Assembly: GCF_009664085.1 (NCBI RefSeq)
Contig: NZ_CP039268.1
Coordinates: forward strand, 1,597,501 to 1,661,500
From: Thermochromatium tepidum ATCC 43061
GTDB taxonomy: Bacteria; Pseudomonadota; Gammaproteobacteria; Chromatiales; Chromatiaceae
DNA length: 64,000 nucleotides
Direction of reading: 5' to 3'
The translations under genes and the position numbers were made by a program. Under the pieces are notes generated by a model, which had not been told where the DNA came from, did not search any database, and saw only the letters and a list, made by a program, of their open reading frames with translations. Shown here piece after piece: positions 44,454 to 52,525 of this stretch (within the stretch, counting starts at the first letter, position 1; each line of letters begins with the position of its first letter).

Positions 44454-47400
44454 ATGACACCTTTCAGCCTCCGCCATTGGATCTCAGGGATCGCGAGCGC
44501 GACCCTGATGGGTCTTAGCCTGCTGGCAGGCGCAGTGACCATCCCCAATGTCCCACTGGGCGCCAGGGCGGCAGCCCCGCCCCTGACCCTACTCGTCGCC
44601 GCCAAGGATCATCGCCTCTTTTACGAAGCCTACAACGACGCCTCGGACATCGACGGCGATGGTACCCTGGATATCCGCTTCAAGCCCAGCATCACCTATT
44701 ACGGGCTGTTCGACTCTAGTCTGTGCTACACCTATAGCGGCAGTGGCACGAGCGGGCTCTTCTCACCGAGCACGACGACCGCGGACGGCAAATGCTCGGG
44801 CGGGCGCTGGTCAGGCAACTGGCTCAATTATGTCACCACCAGCCGCATCGATGCCCTGCGCAAGGTGCTCTATGGCGGTCTGCGCGAGGTGGATTCCGCA
44901 ACCCAGACCATCCTGCGCCGTGCCTATATCCCCCAGGATGCCCACTCCTGGGCCAAGGAATACACCAACGAGACCGTGGATGGCTACAGGATCAGCGACT
45001 ACACCCCGCTCTCTCAACCCCAGTCGGGAAAACGCCACTTCTTCGGCAACCTCACCAACAATGCCGGCACCGATTGCGCGACCCTGAATACCTGCAGCGA
45101 CCTCCCCCCCCTGTTGTCGGTGGTGACCAATAGCAGCAAGCGGGTGTGGGAATGGGCCTCCAAGGAGCGACCGGTGCTCGACAGTTCACATGGCGGGACC
45201 CGCACCGATTACACCGTGCGGGTCGAGGTCTGCACCAGCACCTTTCACGGCGGCTGCAAGCAATATCCCAATGGTTCCTGGAAGCCAGTCGGGCTCCTGC
45301 ATGACTATGGGGAAGACGGCAGCATGCTCTTCGGTCTCCTGACCGGCAGTTACAACCGCAACCTGTCGGGCGGGGTGTTGCGCAAGGCGGTCTCGTCCTT
45401 TGCCTCCGAGGTCAATCCCACTACCGGTCAGTTCACGTCGACCAGCCCGATCGTCACCAGCTTCAACAAGCTGCGCATCCGCGATTACAACAATACCCGC
45501 ACCGACAAGGCCTATCGCAGGGGTTGGCACACCACTGCCCCCATGAACGAGGGCCAGTTCGTCGACTGGGGCAACCCCTTGGCCGAGATGCTCTATGAGG
45601 GGCTGCGCTATTTCGCCGGCCGGGGGAGCGCGACCCCGGCCTTCGTGAGCCCCCTTTCCGGTGCCCCGACCGATACCGAGGTCGGTCTTGCGGTCGCGAC
45701 CTGGGATGACCCCTATGCGGCAGGGAGCGCGGCTGGGGCCCATTATTGTGCCAAGCCGAGCCTGATGGCCATCTCGGACATCAATCTCTCTTTCGACTCG
45801 GATCAGGTGCCGGGGAGCTACTTTAACAGCGGTTTCAGCGGGGACCTCAGTGGGCTCAATGTCACCACCGAGTGCAACACCATCACCACCCATGAACCCG
45901 GGATCCTGGGGCCCCATTTCATCGGTCAATCGGGTACTACCGATGACCGGGCCCCGACCGCCAAGGAGGTCACCTCCCTGGCCCAGATCCGTGGTCTGGC
46001 CCCTGAGGAACCGACCAAGCAAGGGAGCTATTACTCGGCCGCGGTCGCCTATTTTGGCAAACGCAGCGACCTGCGCCCGGCGCTCACCGGCATGCAGTCG
46101 GTCGATTTCTATGCCGTGGCCCTGGCCTCGCCCCTGCCCAGGCTCGAGGCGAGACTTACGAACGGCAAGATCATCACCCTGGTGCCCTTTGCCAAGTCGG
46201 TCGGCGGTGCCAGTATCAACGCCGCCAAGGGTCAATTTCAGCCGACCAACCAGATCGTCGATCTCTATCTCGAAGAGATCGCCAACTCAGGGGCAGGGGA
46301 TGTCAATCCCGCCATCAACGGCGGGCGCTATTACGCCAAGTTTCGCATCAACTACGAGGACGTCGAACAGGGCGCCGATCACGACATGGACGTGATCGCC
46401 GAATACACACTCACCGCCCAGGCCGACAACACCCTGCAGGTCAGGGTCAAGACCACCTATCAAGCCGGCAGTATCAAGCAGAACGTCGGCTATATCATCT
46501 CAGGGACCACCAAAGACGGCGTCTATCTGGTGGCCCAGGACGAAAATGTCTCTATCCCCTATTTCCTCAATGTCCCACCAGATCGCGACCCGGGGTATTG
46601 CGATGTCGCTACCCCGCCGGCGGACTGCAACACCCTGCCCTGTGCGACCGGTGCCTGTAGCACCAAGACCGAGAGCGTGCGCACCTTTAGCCCGGGTGCC
46701 TCGACGGCGACCCTCCTTAAGGACCCGCTGTGGTATGCCGCCAAATGGGGCGGGTTCCTCGACCGTAACGGCAACAACCGCCCGGACCTCACCCAGGAGT
46801 GGGATGCCGACAACGATGCTGTACCGGATACCTATTTCCTCGTTCATAACCCGTTGCGACTCAAGGAGACCCTGAGTCGCGCCCTGCAAAACATCCTGGA
46901 TCGATCCGGGAGCTCGGGCAACATCACTGCCAATTCCACCCAGATCAGCAGCGACACCCAGATCTTCCAGGGTCTCTATAGCAGCGGGGATTGGTCCGGT
47001 GATCTGGTCGCCTATCCGATCACGAGCTCAGGCGTCGGGACCACCCCCAATTGGCGGGCCTCGGCAAGTCTCCCCAGTCCCGCGCAGCGGCGGATCTTCA
47101 CCCGCTCGGGTGGGAGCGCGGTAGAGTTCCTGTGGGCCAATCTCTCCACTGCCGACAAAAACGCATTGGACAACACGAGCGCCCTGCTCGACTATCTGCG
47201 CGGGGTGCGTACCAACGAACAGCGGAATGGGGGCAGCTTCCGCAACCGTCGTCTCGATAACGTCCTGGGGGACATCGTGCACTCTTCGCCCTTCTATGTG
47301 AAGGACACCGCGACCGTCTATATCGGGGTCAACGATGGAATGCTGCATGCGTTCAATGCTGCCACCGGCACTGAGCTCTTCGCCTACATCCCGAGTGCGG

Positions 47401-48698
47401 TGATCCCGCGCCTTAAGAATCTGGCCTTACCCGGATACAGCCATGACTACTTCGTCGATGGCGACGTTACCGTCTCTAGCCGCAGTCTCACCGACGGGAC
47501 GAACTATCTGGTGGCGACGCTCGGGCGCGGTGGCAAGGGGTTATTCGGCCTGGATGTCACAGATCCGGCCAACTTTGGAACGGGCCAGGTCAAGTGGGAG
47601 TGCTTTGTGACCGGCGGGACGGTCTCGGCCTGTAACGGCAACAATGACCTGGGCTTCATGCTCGGGCGTCCGGTGATCGCCAAGATGAACGATGGCAACT
47701 GGGCGGTGATCCTCGGCAATGGTTACAACTCAGTGAGTGGCAAGGCCGTGCTCTTTGTCTTCAGGCTCAACGACGGCGCCCTGCTCAAGAAGATCGACAC
47801 TGGCGTCGCCGGTGACAATGGGCTCGCCAGCCCAGGCATCTGGGACGAGGATGACGATGGCGACATCGATGCCATCTATGCCGGCGACCTCAAGGGCAAC
47901 GTCTGGAAGTTCGATGTCAGCAAATCCAATCCCAATCAGTGGGATGTCGCATTCAAATCCGGGGGTACGCCGCAGCCCTTCTTTACCGCCAAGGATCCCT
48001 CGGACAACCCACAACCCATCACGGCCCAGATCACGATCGCGATCAATACCAGATCCGGGAGCATCCATTACGGCAAGCGCTATGTCTTCTTTGGGACCGG
48101 AAGCTATTTCCGAAGCGGCGATCCAACCGACACCCAGACGCAGAGCTGGTATGGGTTGATCGATGAGGGCGCCCAGATCTCCGGGCGATCCGAACTCAGA
48201 GAAGGTTCGATTGAACAAGAAGGGACCTTCGCTGACCGGGCGGTGCGGACCTTCAGCGCCGCGGCGGACAACAACATGACGGACAAAAAGGGCTGGTACA
48301 TCGACTTTACCACCCAGATGGGTGAGCGCATCGTCACCTCATCCAAGCTGGAGACCATCGCGCGCCGCAAGATCCTGATGGCAAGCTCGATCATCCCCGA
48401 GGATGACCCCTGCCAGCCGGGTGGGCGCGGCTATATCAACCAAATCGACCCCTTCACCGGCGGGAGGATCAGCGCCGGACTCATGGATGTCAATGAAAAT
48501 AGCGATTTCAGTGACGACAAATTGAACAATGTCTTCATCGGGGGGGTCGGCATCAGCGAGGGGATGCCCGGTGAGCCGAGTCTGGTGGGCAATCGGATCG
48601 TCGTCGGGCTGTCTAGCGGTGGAACCGATTCGATCAACTCTCCAAGCGGCAGTGTAACGGTCGGACGTCAATCCTGGCGAGAGATCGTGACGGAGTAG
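44454..48698 (+). CDS. pilY1: PilY1-type pilus tip adhesin and assembly factor
   Basis: Large exported protein at the pilus tip that regulates extension and retraction and binds surfaces. It is 1414 residues from the ATG at 44454, which has GAGG upstream; an ATG nine codons earlier lies inside pilX. A signal peptide is predicted in the first 48 residues. An early Asp-rich loop DIDGDGTLD and a C-terminal one DEDDDGDID (about 1133-1141) are calcium-binding forms. The latter lies in the conserved PilY1 beta-propeller (VYIGVNDGMLHAFNAATGTE to GDLKGNVWKFD). GGAG in its last codons lies close to where pilE would start without the inserted element. Confidence 0.93.
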   Translation: MTPFSLRHWISGIASATLMGLSLLAGAVTIPNVPLGARAAAPPLTLLVAAKDHRLFYEAYNDASDIDGDGTLDIRFKPSITYYGLFDSSLCYTYSGSGTSGLFSPSTTTADGKCSGGRWSGNWLNYVTTSRIDALRKVLYGGLREVDSATQTILRRAYIPQDAHSWAKEYTNETVDGYRISDYTPLSQPQSGKRHFFGNLTNNAGTDCATLNTCSDLPPLLSVVTNSSKRVWEWASKERPVLDSSHGGTRTDYTVRVEVCTSTFHGGCKQYPNGSWKPVGLLHDYGEDGSMLFGLLTGSYNRNLSGGVLRKAVSSFASEVNPTTGQFTSTSPIVTSFNKLRIRDYNNTRTDKAYRRGWHTTAPMNEGQFVDWGNPLAEMLYEGLRYFAGRGSATPAFVSPLSGAPTDTEVGLAVATWDDPYAAGSAAGAHYCAKPSLMAISDINLSFDSDQVPGSYFNSGFSGDLSGLNVTTECNTITTHEPGILGPHFIGQSGTTDDRAPTAKEVTSLAQIRGLAPEEPTKQGSYYSAAVAYFGKRSDLRPALTGMQSVDFYAVALASPLPRLEARLTNGKIITLVPFAKSVGGASINAAKGQFQPTNQIVDLYLEEIANSGAGDVNPAINGGRYYAKFRINYEDVEQGADHDMDVIAEYTLTAQADNTLQVRVKTTYQAGSIKQNVGYIISGTTKDGVYLVAQDENVSIPYFLNVPPDRDPGYCDVATPPADCNTLPCATGACSTKTESVRTFSPGASTATLLKDPLWYAAKWGGFLDRNGNNRPDLTQEWDADNDAVPDTYFLVHNPLRLKETLSRALQNILDRSGSSGNITANSTQISSDTQIFQGLYSSGDWSGDLVAYPITSSGVGTTPNWRASASLPSPAQRRIFTRSGGSAVEFLWANLSTADKNALDNTSALLDYLRGVRTNEQRNGGSFRNRRLDNVLGDIVHSSPFYVKDTATVYIGVNDGMLHAFNAATGTELFAYIPSAVIPRLKNLALPGYSHDYFVDGDVTVSSRSLTDGTNYLVATLGRGGKGLFGLDVTDPANFGTGQVKWECFVTGGTVSACNGNNDLGFMLGRPVIAKMNDGNWAVILGNGYNSVSGKAVLFVFRLNDGALLKKIDTGVAGDNGLASPGIWDEDDDGDIDAIYAGDLKGNVWKFDVSKSNPNQWDVAFKSGGTPQPFFTAKDPSDNPQPITAQITIAINTRSGSIHYGKRYVFFGTGSYFRSGDPTDTQTQSWYGLIDEGAQISGRSELREGSIEQEGTFADRAVRTFSAAADNNMTDKKGWYIDFTTQMGERIVTSSKLETIARRKILMASSIIPEDDPCQPGGRGYINQIDPFTGGRISAGLMDVNENSDFSDDKLNNVFIGGVGISEGMPGEPSLVGNRIVVGLSSGGTDSINSPSGSVTVGRQSWREIVTE

Positions 48699-48700
48699 GC

Positions 48701-48885
48701 CGTAAACAACCCTCGACTGAAGTCGAAGGCTTTATTGTAAGACGCAGCAAACATGGTTGACCGCATCCCCAACATTGGGCGTGTTTACAGCCGCCCTTGG
48801 CAGCGGGGCCCCGCTGCCAATCCGGGCCAGGTTTCGACTGGCGTTGCAGTCGGCGTGCGCCCGGAGACCACACTTGTCGCACACG
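48701..48885 (-). ncRNA. Candidate omega-RNA region of the full element
   Basis: The 3' end of tnpB and the right end form the guide-RNA scaffold in characterised TnpB systems. Here it includes a perfect 20-bp palindrome (arms GGCAGCGGGG and CCCCGCTGCC, near 48799-48818) and the right-end hairpin. The guide read from the flank would begin GCCTACTCCGTCACGATC, which is the antisense of the pilY1 3' end. The extent is set by identity with the mini-element. Confidence 0.55.
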
Positions 48886-49877
48886 AAACGATGCTTGACG
48901 CGCCGACCCAACGCCCCGCAGCAAGAACACGTCTGGCTGGTGTAGGCCGGATTGACGTATTCGACCGCGATTCCGGCAGCCTTGGCCTTGTATTCGACAA
49001 AGGTCTGAAGTTGCCGGAAAGCCCAGCGATGCAGTCTCGCTCTCACGCGCTTGCCAGCCCGGATGCGGTCGCGGATATGGCACAAGTCTTCCATCACGAT
49101 CTTGGAAGCACCAATGCGCCGCGCTTCGGCAACGATCGCTTTGCTCGTTTCGTGGTTGATGTGCGTCACACGTCGCCGCTCTTTGCCAGAGACCTGCCGC
49201 AGCTTCTGTTTGGCGCTTTGGCTGCCGTTGGACTGCAAACGACGACGAAGGGCAAGGTGGCAGTTGCGCTTGTGGCGCAGTTGCCCGCCGCCCCATACCT
49301 TGCCCGTGCTGGTGGCAGCGAGATTGTTTTCTCCGACATCCACGCCCATGACGGGGCTGGATGCAATGGGGTCCGCATCGTCGGACTCGACGACGAGGTT
49401 GAAATACCAGCGACCCTTGCGACAAACCAACTCGGCTTCTTTGGCCTTGCCCGAGGCCATGATGCGGCGCTGATGCTCTCCAAGCACCATCGGGACGGCG
49501 ATGCGGCCAGAAAGGGTGTAGAGACTCAGGCACTCCCCTTTAATGGAGTACGTTCGCTTGTCGAAATGGACACTGGCGCGGTCGAAGTGCACTACAGGTG
49601 CGGGCTCGTCCTTCTTGATGCGACCGAGTTCCTTTTGCGCCTTGTAGGACTTACAGACCGAGAAGATGGCGTTGCAGACCATTTGCGAGCCCAGCGGTGT
49701 TTCCTCGCGCAGCCGGGCATAGGCCAACTGGTGCAGCGCCACGCGGTTCCAGCAGCGATGTTCGATCACCGTCGGCACCAAGCGGTTGCAGGCATCGGCA
49801 TAAGCCGATTGCAGAGCCCCCAAGGCCGCCACTTGGTCCGGGCGAACATTCAGGCGAATCGAGGCGGTGCGCAGCAT
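48732..49877 (-). CDS. tnpB: TnpB RNA-guided endonuclease (intact)
   Basis: Ancestor-type nuclease of Cas12; with an omega-RNA it cuts the empty donor site and so favours element retention. It is 381 residues. The RuvC aspartate is in GVDVGENNLA, the glutamate is in KIVMEDLCHIRDR and the last aspartate is in AHADCNASRN. A zinc ribbon between them has CSCCG and CDKCG. All key residues are present and there is no frameshift, so the protein should be active. The start lies 3 nt after the tnpA stop. A long frame on the opposite strand (48753-50210) is a shadow. Confidence 0.95.
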   Translation of the reverse strand: MLRTASIRLNVRPDQVAALGALQSAYADACNRLVPTVIEHRCWNRVALHQLAYARLREETPLGSQMVCNAIFSVCKSYKAQKELGRIKKDEPAPVVHFDRASVHFDKRTYSIKGECLSLYTLSGRIAVPMVLGEHQRRIMASGKAKEAELVCRKGRWYFNLVVESDDADPIASSPVMGVDVGENNLAATSTGKVWGGGQLRHKRNCHLALRRRLQSNGSQSAKQKLRQVSGKERRRVTHINHETSKAIVAEARRIGASKIVMEDLCHIRDRIRAGKRVRARLHRWAFRQLQTFVEYKAKAAGIAVEYVNPAYTSQTCSCCGALGRRVKHRFVCDKCGLRAHADCNASRNLARIGSGAPLPRAAVNTPNVGDAVNHVCCVLQ

Positions 49878-49880
49878 GGG

Positions 49881-50294
49881 TTATCGCCGCTTGGTGACGT
49901 GTTCGGATCGTTCGATGTAGCGCCGGATCGTCTCGGCGCTGACGTTACCTGCCGTGCCGACATAGTAGGAGGGCGACCACAGATGCCCGTCCAAAAGGCG
50001 GTTCTTGAGCCACGGAAACCGCTGAAACAGCTTGCGCGCCGTTGTCCCTTTCAGGATTTTTACGGCATCGGCCACAGCAAGGGCTGGCGGGATGCTGACA
50101 AACAGGTGGACGTGATCGGGCTGAATCTCTTTGGAGATCATCGGCCAGCCGCGCTCCGCGCAAATCGCATCCAGCATCGCCCCCATTTCCTCTGCCACCA
50201 GTCCCGTTAGTATATCATGCCGATACTTCGGACACCAGATCACATGGTATGCCGTTTGATAGACGCAGTTCCTGTTGGTTACTATGTCAACCAT
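49881..50294 (-). CDS. tnpA: TnpA Y1 (HUH) transposase, IS200/IS605 family
   Basis: Single-strand transposase, 137 residues from the ATG at 50294 ([20 protein letters not shown]). The HUH motif is in [11 protein letters not shown], and the catalytic tyrosine is in [13 protein letters not shown]. Frames extending to 50354 run through the left-end hairpin and are unlikely. It appears intact. The start codon lies in one arm of a 12-bp palindrome that also holds the -10 hexamer. Confidence 0.94.
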   Translation of the reverse strand: MVDIVTNRNCVYQTAYHVIWCPKYRHDILTGLVAEEMGAMLDAICAERGWPMISKEIQPDHVHLFVSIPPALAVADAVKILKGTTARKLFQRFPWLKNRLLDGHLWSPSYYVGTAGNVSAETIRRYIERSEHVTKRR

Positions 50295-50316
50295 GTGGTG
50301 TATTATACACCACATG
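50292..50316 (-). promoter_or_regulatory. tnpA promoter/operator palindrome over start codon
   Basis: Perfect 12-bp arms (CATGTGGTGTAT and ATACACCACATG, 1-nt centre). The minus strand contains TATAAT at the centre, followed 7 nt later by the tnpA ATG. This geometry predicts a leaderless or nearly leaderless mRNA and no Shine-Dalgarno site. The palindrome could bind a repressor or, as RNA, hide the start. A -35 hexamer is not obvious. Confidence 0.55.
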
Positions 50317-50380
50317 GCGCGCTTCGCGCACCCGCCATTCCTCCCGCGACTCAAGTCGCGGGTTTCCTTGCGGAGGGTCT

Positions 50381-50779
50381 ATGAAGAGCAAAGGCTTTAC
50401 CCTGATCGAACTGATGATCGCGGTGGCGATCGTCGGCATCCTGGCCGCGATCGCCTACCCCTCCTATCAGGCGCATGTGATCAAGTCGCGGCGCGCCACG
50501 GCCCAGGGCTGCCTCCTGGAGCTGGCCCAGTTCATGGAGCGTTATTACACGACCAACATGAGCTATGCCGGCGCCACCCTGCCGGCGGGGACCCAGTGCC
50601 AGACCGACCTCCAGGGGCACTATACCTTTGGCTTCTCGGGCACCCCGAACGCCACCAGCTATACCCTCCAGGCGACGGCCCAGGGGCTCCAGGCGGATCG
50701 AGATGCCAACTGTACCCCCCTGACCATCAATCAGGCAGGCGCCAAGACCCCCACCACCAACGACTGTTGGAAGAAATAA
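50381..50779 (+). CDS. pilE: Type IV pilin PilE-like minor pilin
   Basis: 132 residues. The prepilin signal is [20 protein letters not shown] (cleavage after Gly5, Glu at +5). The globular domain begins [20 protein letters not shown], and a C-terminal pair of cysteines ([20 protein letters not shown]) closes a D-region loop. This is the PilE form that follows PilY1 in minor pilin operons. GGAGG 5 nt before the ATG belongs to the end of the inserted IS element. Without the element, GGAG from the pilY1 3' end would stand at similar spacing. Confidence 0.92.
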   Translation: MKSKGFTLIELMIAVAIVGILAAIAYPSYQAHVIKSRRATAQGCLLELAQFMERYYTTNMSYAGATLPAGTQCQTDLQGHYTFGFSGTPNATSYTLQATAQGLQADRDANCTPLTINQAGAKTPTTNDCWKK

Positions 50780-50784
50780 CCTGC

Positions 50785-50805
50785 GGGGCGGCGAGAAGCC
50801 GCCCC
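50785..50805. terminator. Bidirectional terminator-like hairpin
   Basis: Perfect 8-bp arms GGGGCGGC and GCCGCCCC with a 5-nt loop, between the convergent pilE and ferredoxin-NADP reductase genes. It is followed by AGTCTTTC on the plus strand and GCAGGTTATTTC on the minus strand. The weak T-runs make its efficiency uncertain. Confidence 0.6.
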
Positions 50806-50811
50806 AGTCTT

Positions 50812-51675
50812 TCAGTCGTAGATCAGCTCCGACCAGCGCCCCTCTTCGACCAGCCGCTGTTTGAGTTCCTTCCATTCGGACTCGGATCCGGCCTGCCTGG
50901 CCATGACCCGGTCGAACACCTGGGTGATCTTGCTCAGACCGGCGAGGAAGACAGAGGTGTTCGGCTCGCGCATCAGACGCCAGGCCTCGGCGGCGTGCTC
51001 GGTCAGACCCTGTTCCAGCGCCTGGGAAGAGGTCATCAGTGGCCGGGTGCCTAAGGCGCGAAAGGCACGGAAGGTCTTCTCGTCATAGTAATTCGCGAGG
51101 TCGCTCGTCTCGTCGTTGGCATACATCAGGTCCAGACCGCTGTGACCGCCGTAGAAGAGCCGCACCTGACCCTTCCAGTCACCGCGCCGCTCGTAGATGA
51201 GCTGGGCGAAGGCGCGGAAGGGCGCGACCCCGGTACCGGTGCTGATCATGAGCAGGTTGGCCCGGTTGTCGAGCGGCATACGGAATGGGCTGAGATAAGG
51301 ACCGCTGATGGTGATCTGGTCGCCTGGCTTGGCGTCGCACAGATAATTGGAGGCCACGCCCGGATAGCGCTCGCCGCTGACCTCGTCAATGTAGAAGCAG
51401 CGCCGCACCAGGATATCCAGATGCATCCCGCCGCCGATCGGGACGTTGCGTGCATTGGCGATCGAGTAGCGACGCACGTGCATCGCGTTGCCAAATTCAT
51501 GCGGTCCCGGCACCAGGACCCCGATGCTCTGGCCCTCGACAAACTGGAAGGCCGGATCCAGCACCTCGAGCGTGATATGACGCACCTCGTCGGTGGTCTC
51601 GGGCGTGATGCGCTGGCTGGCCTTGATGACAGCCGGGGCGGTGGGGCCGATGTATTTGATGTCTTGTTGACTCAT
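50812..51675 (-). CDS. Ferredoxin-NADP(+) reductase-like flavoprotein
   Basis: FAD-dependent electron transfer between ferredoxin and NAD(P)H. It is 287 residues. The FAD-binding motif is RRYSIANAR near residue 68, and the NAD(P)-binding motif is STGTGVAPFRAFAQ. A late block, SVFLAGLSKITQVFDRVMA, is typical of the FNR fold. It is the last gene of the rnf operon, about 90 nt after the small membrane protein gene. Together with Rnf and NifJ it would link NADPH, NADH and ferredoxin pools. The pyridine nucleotide preference is not determined. Confidence 0.85.
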   Translation of the reverse strand: MSQQDIKYIGPTAPAVIKASQRITPETTDEVRHITLEVLDPAFQFVEGQSIGVLVPGPHEFGNAMHVRRYSIANARNVPIGGGMHLDILVRRCFYIDEVSGERYPGVASNYLCDAKPGDQITISGPYLSPFRMPLDNRANLLMISTGTGVAPFRAFAQLIYERRGDWKGQVRLFYGGHSGLDLMYANDETSDLANYYDEKTFRAFRALGTRPLMTSSQALEQGLTEHAAEAWRLMREPNTSVFLAGLSKITQVFDRVMARQAGSESEWKELKQRLVEEGRWSELIYD

Positions 51676-51765
51676 CCAGTCACTCCTTCACTTCGGCGAC
51701 CACGGGTCGCGAGGGGGTACATTGATGTGATCGAGAGGAACGCCAACCGAGCAGCTTGGTGCGAA

Positions 51766-51942
51766 TCAGCAAACATGATTGGAGGTGCACGACCCCTGAC
51801 TGCACGAGCAACCGCCGCCCGAATCGCGGAAGGGACCGAGCTGCGGATGCCGGGCCTGAAAGCGGGCATAGAGCTGCTGGACCCCGACCCAGCCGGCGAG
51901 CACCAGGAAGACGACCAGGGGCGAAAGCAGGACCTCAACCAT
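51766..51942 (-). CDS. Small membrane protein with Cys-rich tail (NqrM-like?)
   Basis: 58 residues from the ATG at 51942. One hydrophobic segment (MVEVLLSPLVVFLVLAGWVG) is followed by a basic region and the tail GGGCSCSQGSCTSNHVC with four cysteines. It overlaps the rnfA stop by 8 nt in another frame, so translation is probably coupled. The layout (one membrane helix, then a cytoplasmic cysteine cluster) resembles NqrM, which delivers iron for the NqrD-NqrE cluster of Na+-NQR; sequence similarity by eye is weak. A role in maturing the RnfA-RnfE membrane [2Fe-2S] cluster is an inference. Confidence 0.65.
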   Translation of the reverse strand: MVEVLLSPLVVFLVLAGWVGVQQLYARFQARHPQLGPFRDSGGGCSCSQGSCTSNHVC

Positions 51943-52525
51943 GTCCACCCCCCAGCCCGGCGAAGCCCATGAAGGCCAGCGACAGCAACCCGGCCAGCAT
52001 CAGACTCAGGGCCGCGCCCTGACTGACATCCGGCACCCGGGCCAGGGCCAGCTTTTCGCGCAGACCGGCCATCAGCATCAGCGCTAGGGTAAAGCCCGCG
52101 CCCGCGCCCAGGGCATAGACCAGGCTCTGCACGAAATCGTACTCCTTGGCGGTCTGGAACAGGGCCAGACCCAGGATGGCGCAGTTGGTGGTGATGAGTG
52201 GCAGGAAGATGCCGAGCGAGCGAAACAGCGCCGGACTGGTCTTCTTGACGAACATCTCGACCAGTTGCACCGCCGAGGCGATCACGGCGATGTAGCAGAT
52301 CAGACGCAAGAACTCCAACCCGAGCTGGGTCAAGAGCCAGTTGATGCCATAGGCCGAGGCCGAGCTGACCAACATCACGAACATCGTCGCCAGACCCATG
52401 TTCCAGGCCGTCTCCTTCTTGGCCGAGACGCCGAGGAAGGGACAGATGCCGAGAAACAGCGCCAGCACGAAGTTGTTGACGATGGCGGCGTTGAGAAAGA
52501 TCAGCGGCAGGGGTTCAGCGTGCAT
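51935..52525 (-). CDS. rnfA: Rnf electron transport complex subunit A
   Basis: Integral membrane subunit with six predicted helices, 196 residues from the ATG at 52525 (MHAEPLPLIFLNAAIVNNFV). The cysteines in LGICPFLGV and TTNCAILGLALF are the pair that, with RnfE, hold a membrane-embedded [2Fe-2S] cluster. It overlaps the rnfE 3' end by 11 nt. The Rnf complex couples ferredoxin:NAD+ electron transfer to an ion gradient; in purple bacteria it is thought to run in reverse to make reduced ferredoxin. Confidence 0.96.
   Translation of the reverse strand: MHAEPLPLIFLNAAIVNNFVLALFLGICPFLGVSAKKETAWNMGLATMFVMLVSSASAYGINWLLTQLGLEFLRLICYIAVIASAVQLVEMFVKKTSPALFRSLGIFLPLITTNCAILGLALFQTAKEYDFVQSLVYALGAGAGFTLALMLMAGLREKLALARVPDVSQGAALSLMLAGLLSLAFMGFAGLGGGHG

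Larger units (their letters stand above)
48701..50380 (-). mobile_element. IS200/IS605-family insertion sequence, full length (1680 bp)
   Basis: Element with tnpA (Y1 HUH transposase) and tnpB on the minus strand. In element orientation the left end is at 50380 and the right end at 48701. Both subterminal palindromes are present: 50343-50362 (left) and 48711-48729 (right). There is no target duplication, as expected. Boundaries come from comparison with the mini-element at 36039-36299. The left flank on the element strand is CTTCAT, shared by both copies. It sits 2-3 nt after the pilY1 stop and ends exactly before the pilE ATG. Confidence 0.92.

Noticed and set aside
45186-46235. 349-residue frame on the minus strand inside pilY1
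   Set aside because: Antisense shadow; pilY1 is well supported on the plus strand.
48753-50210. 485-residue frame on the plus strand across tnpB and tnpA
   Set aside because: Mirror of the two transposon genes, which are intact on the minus strand with all catalytic residues.
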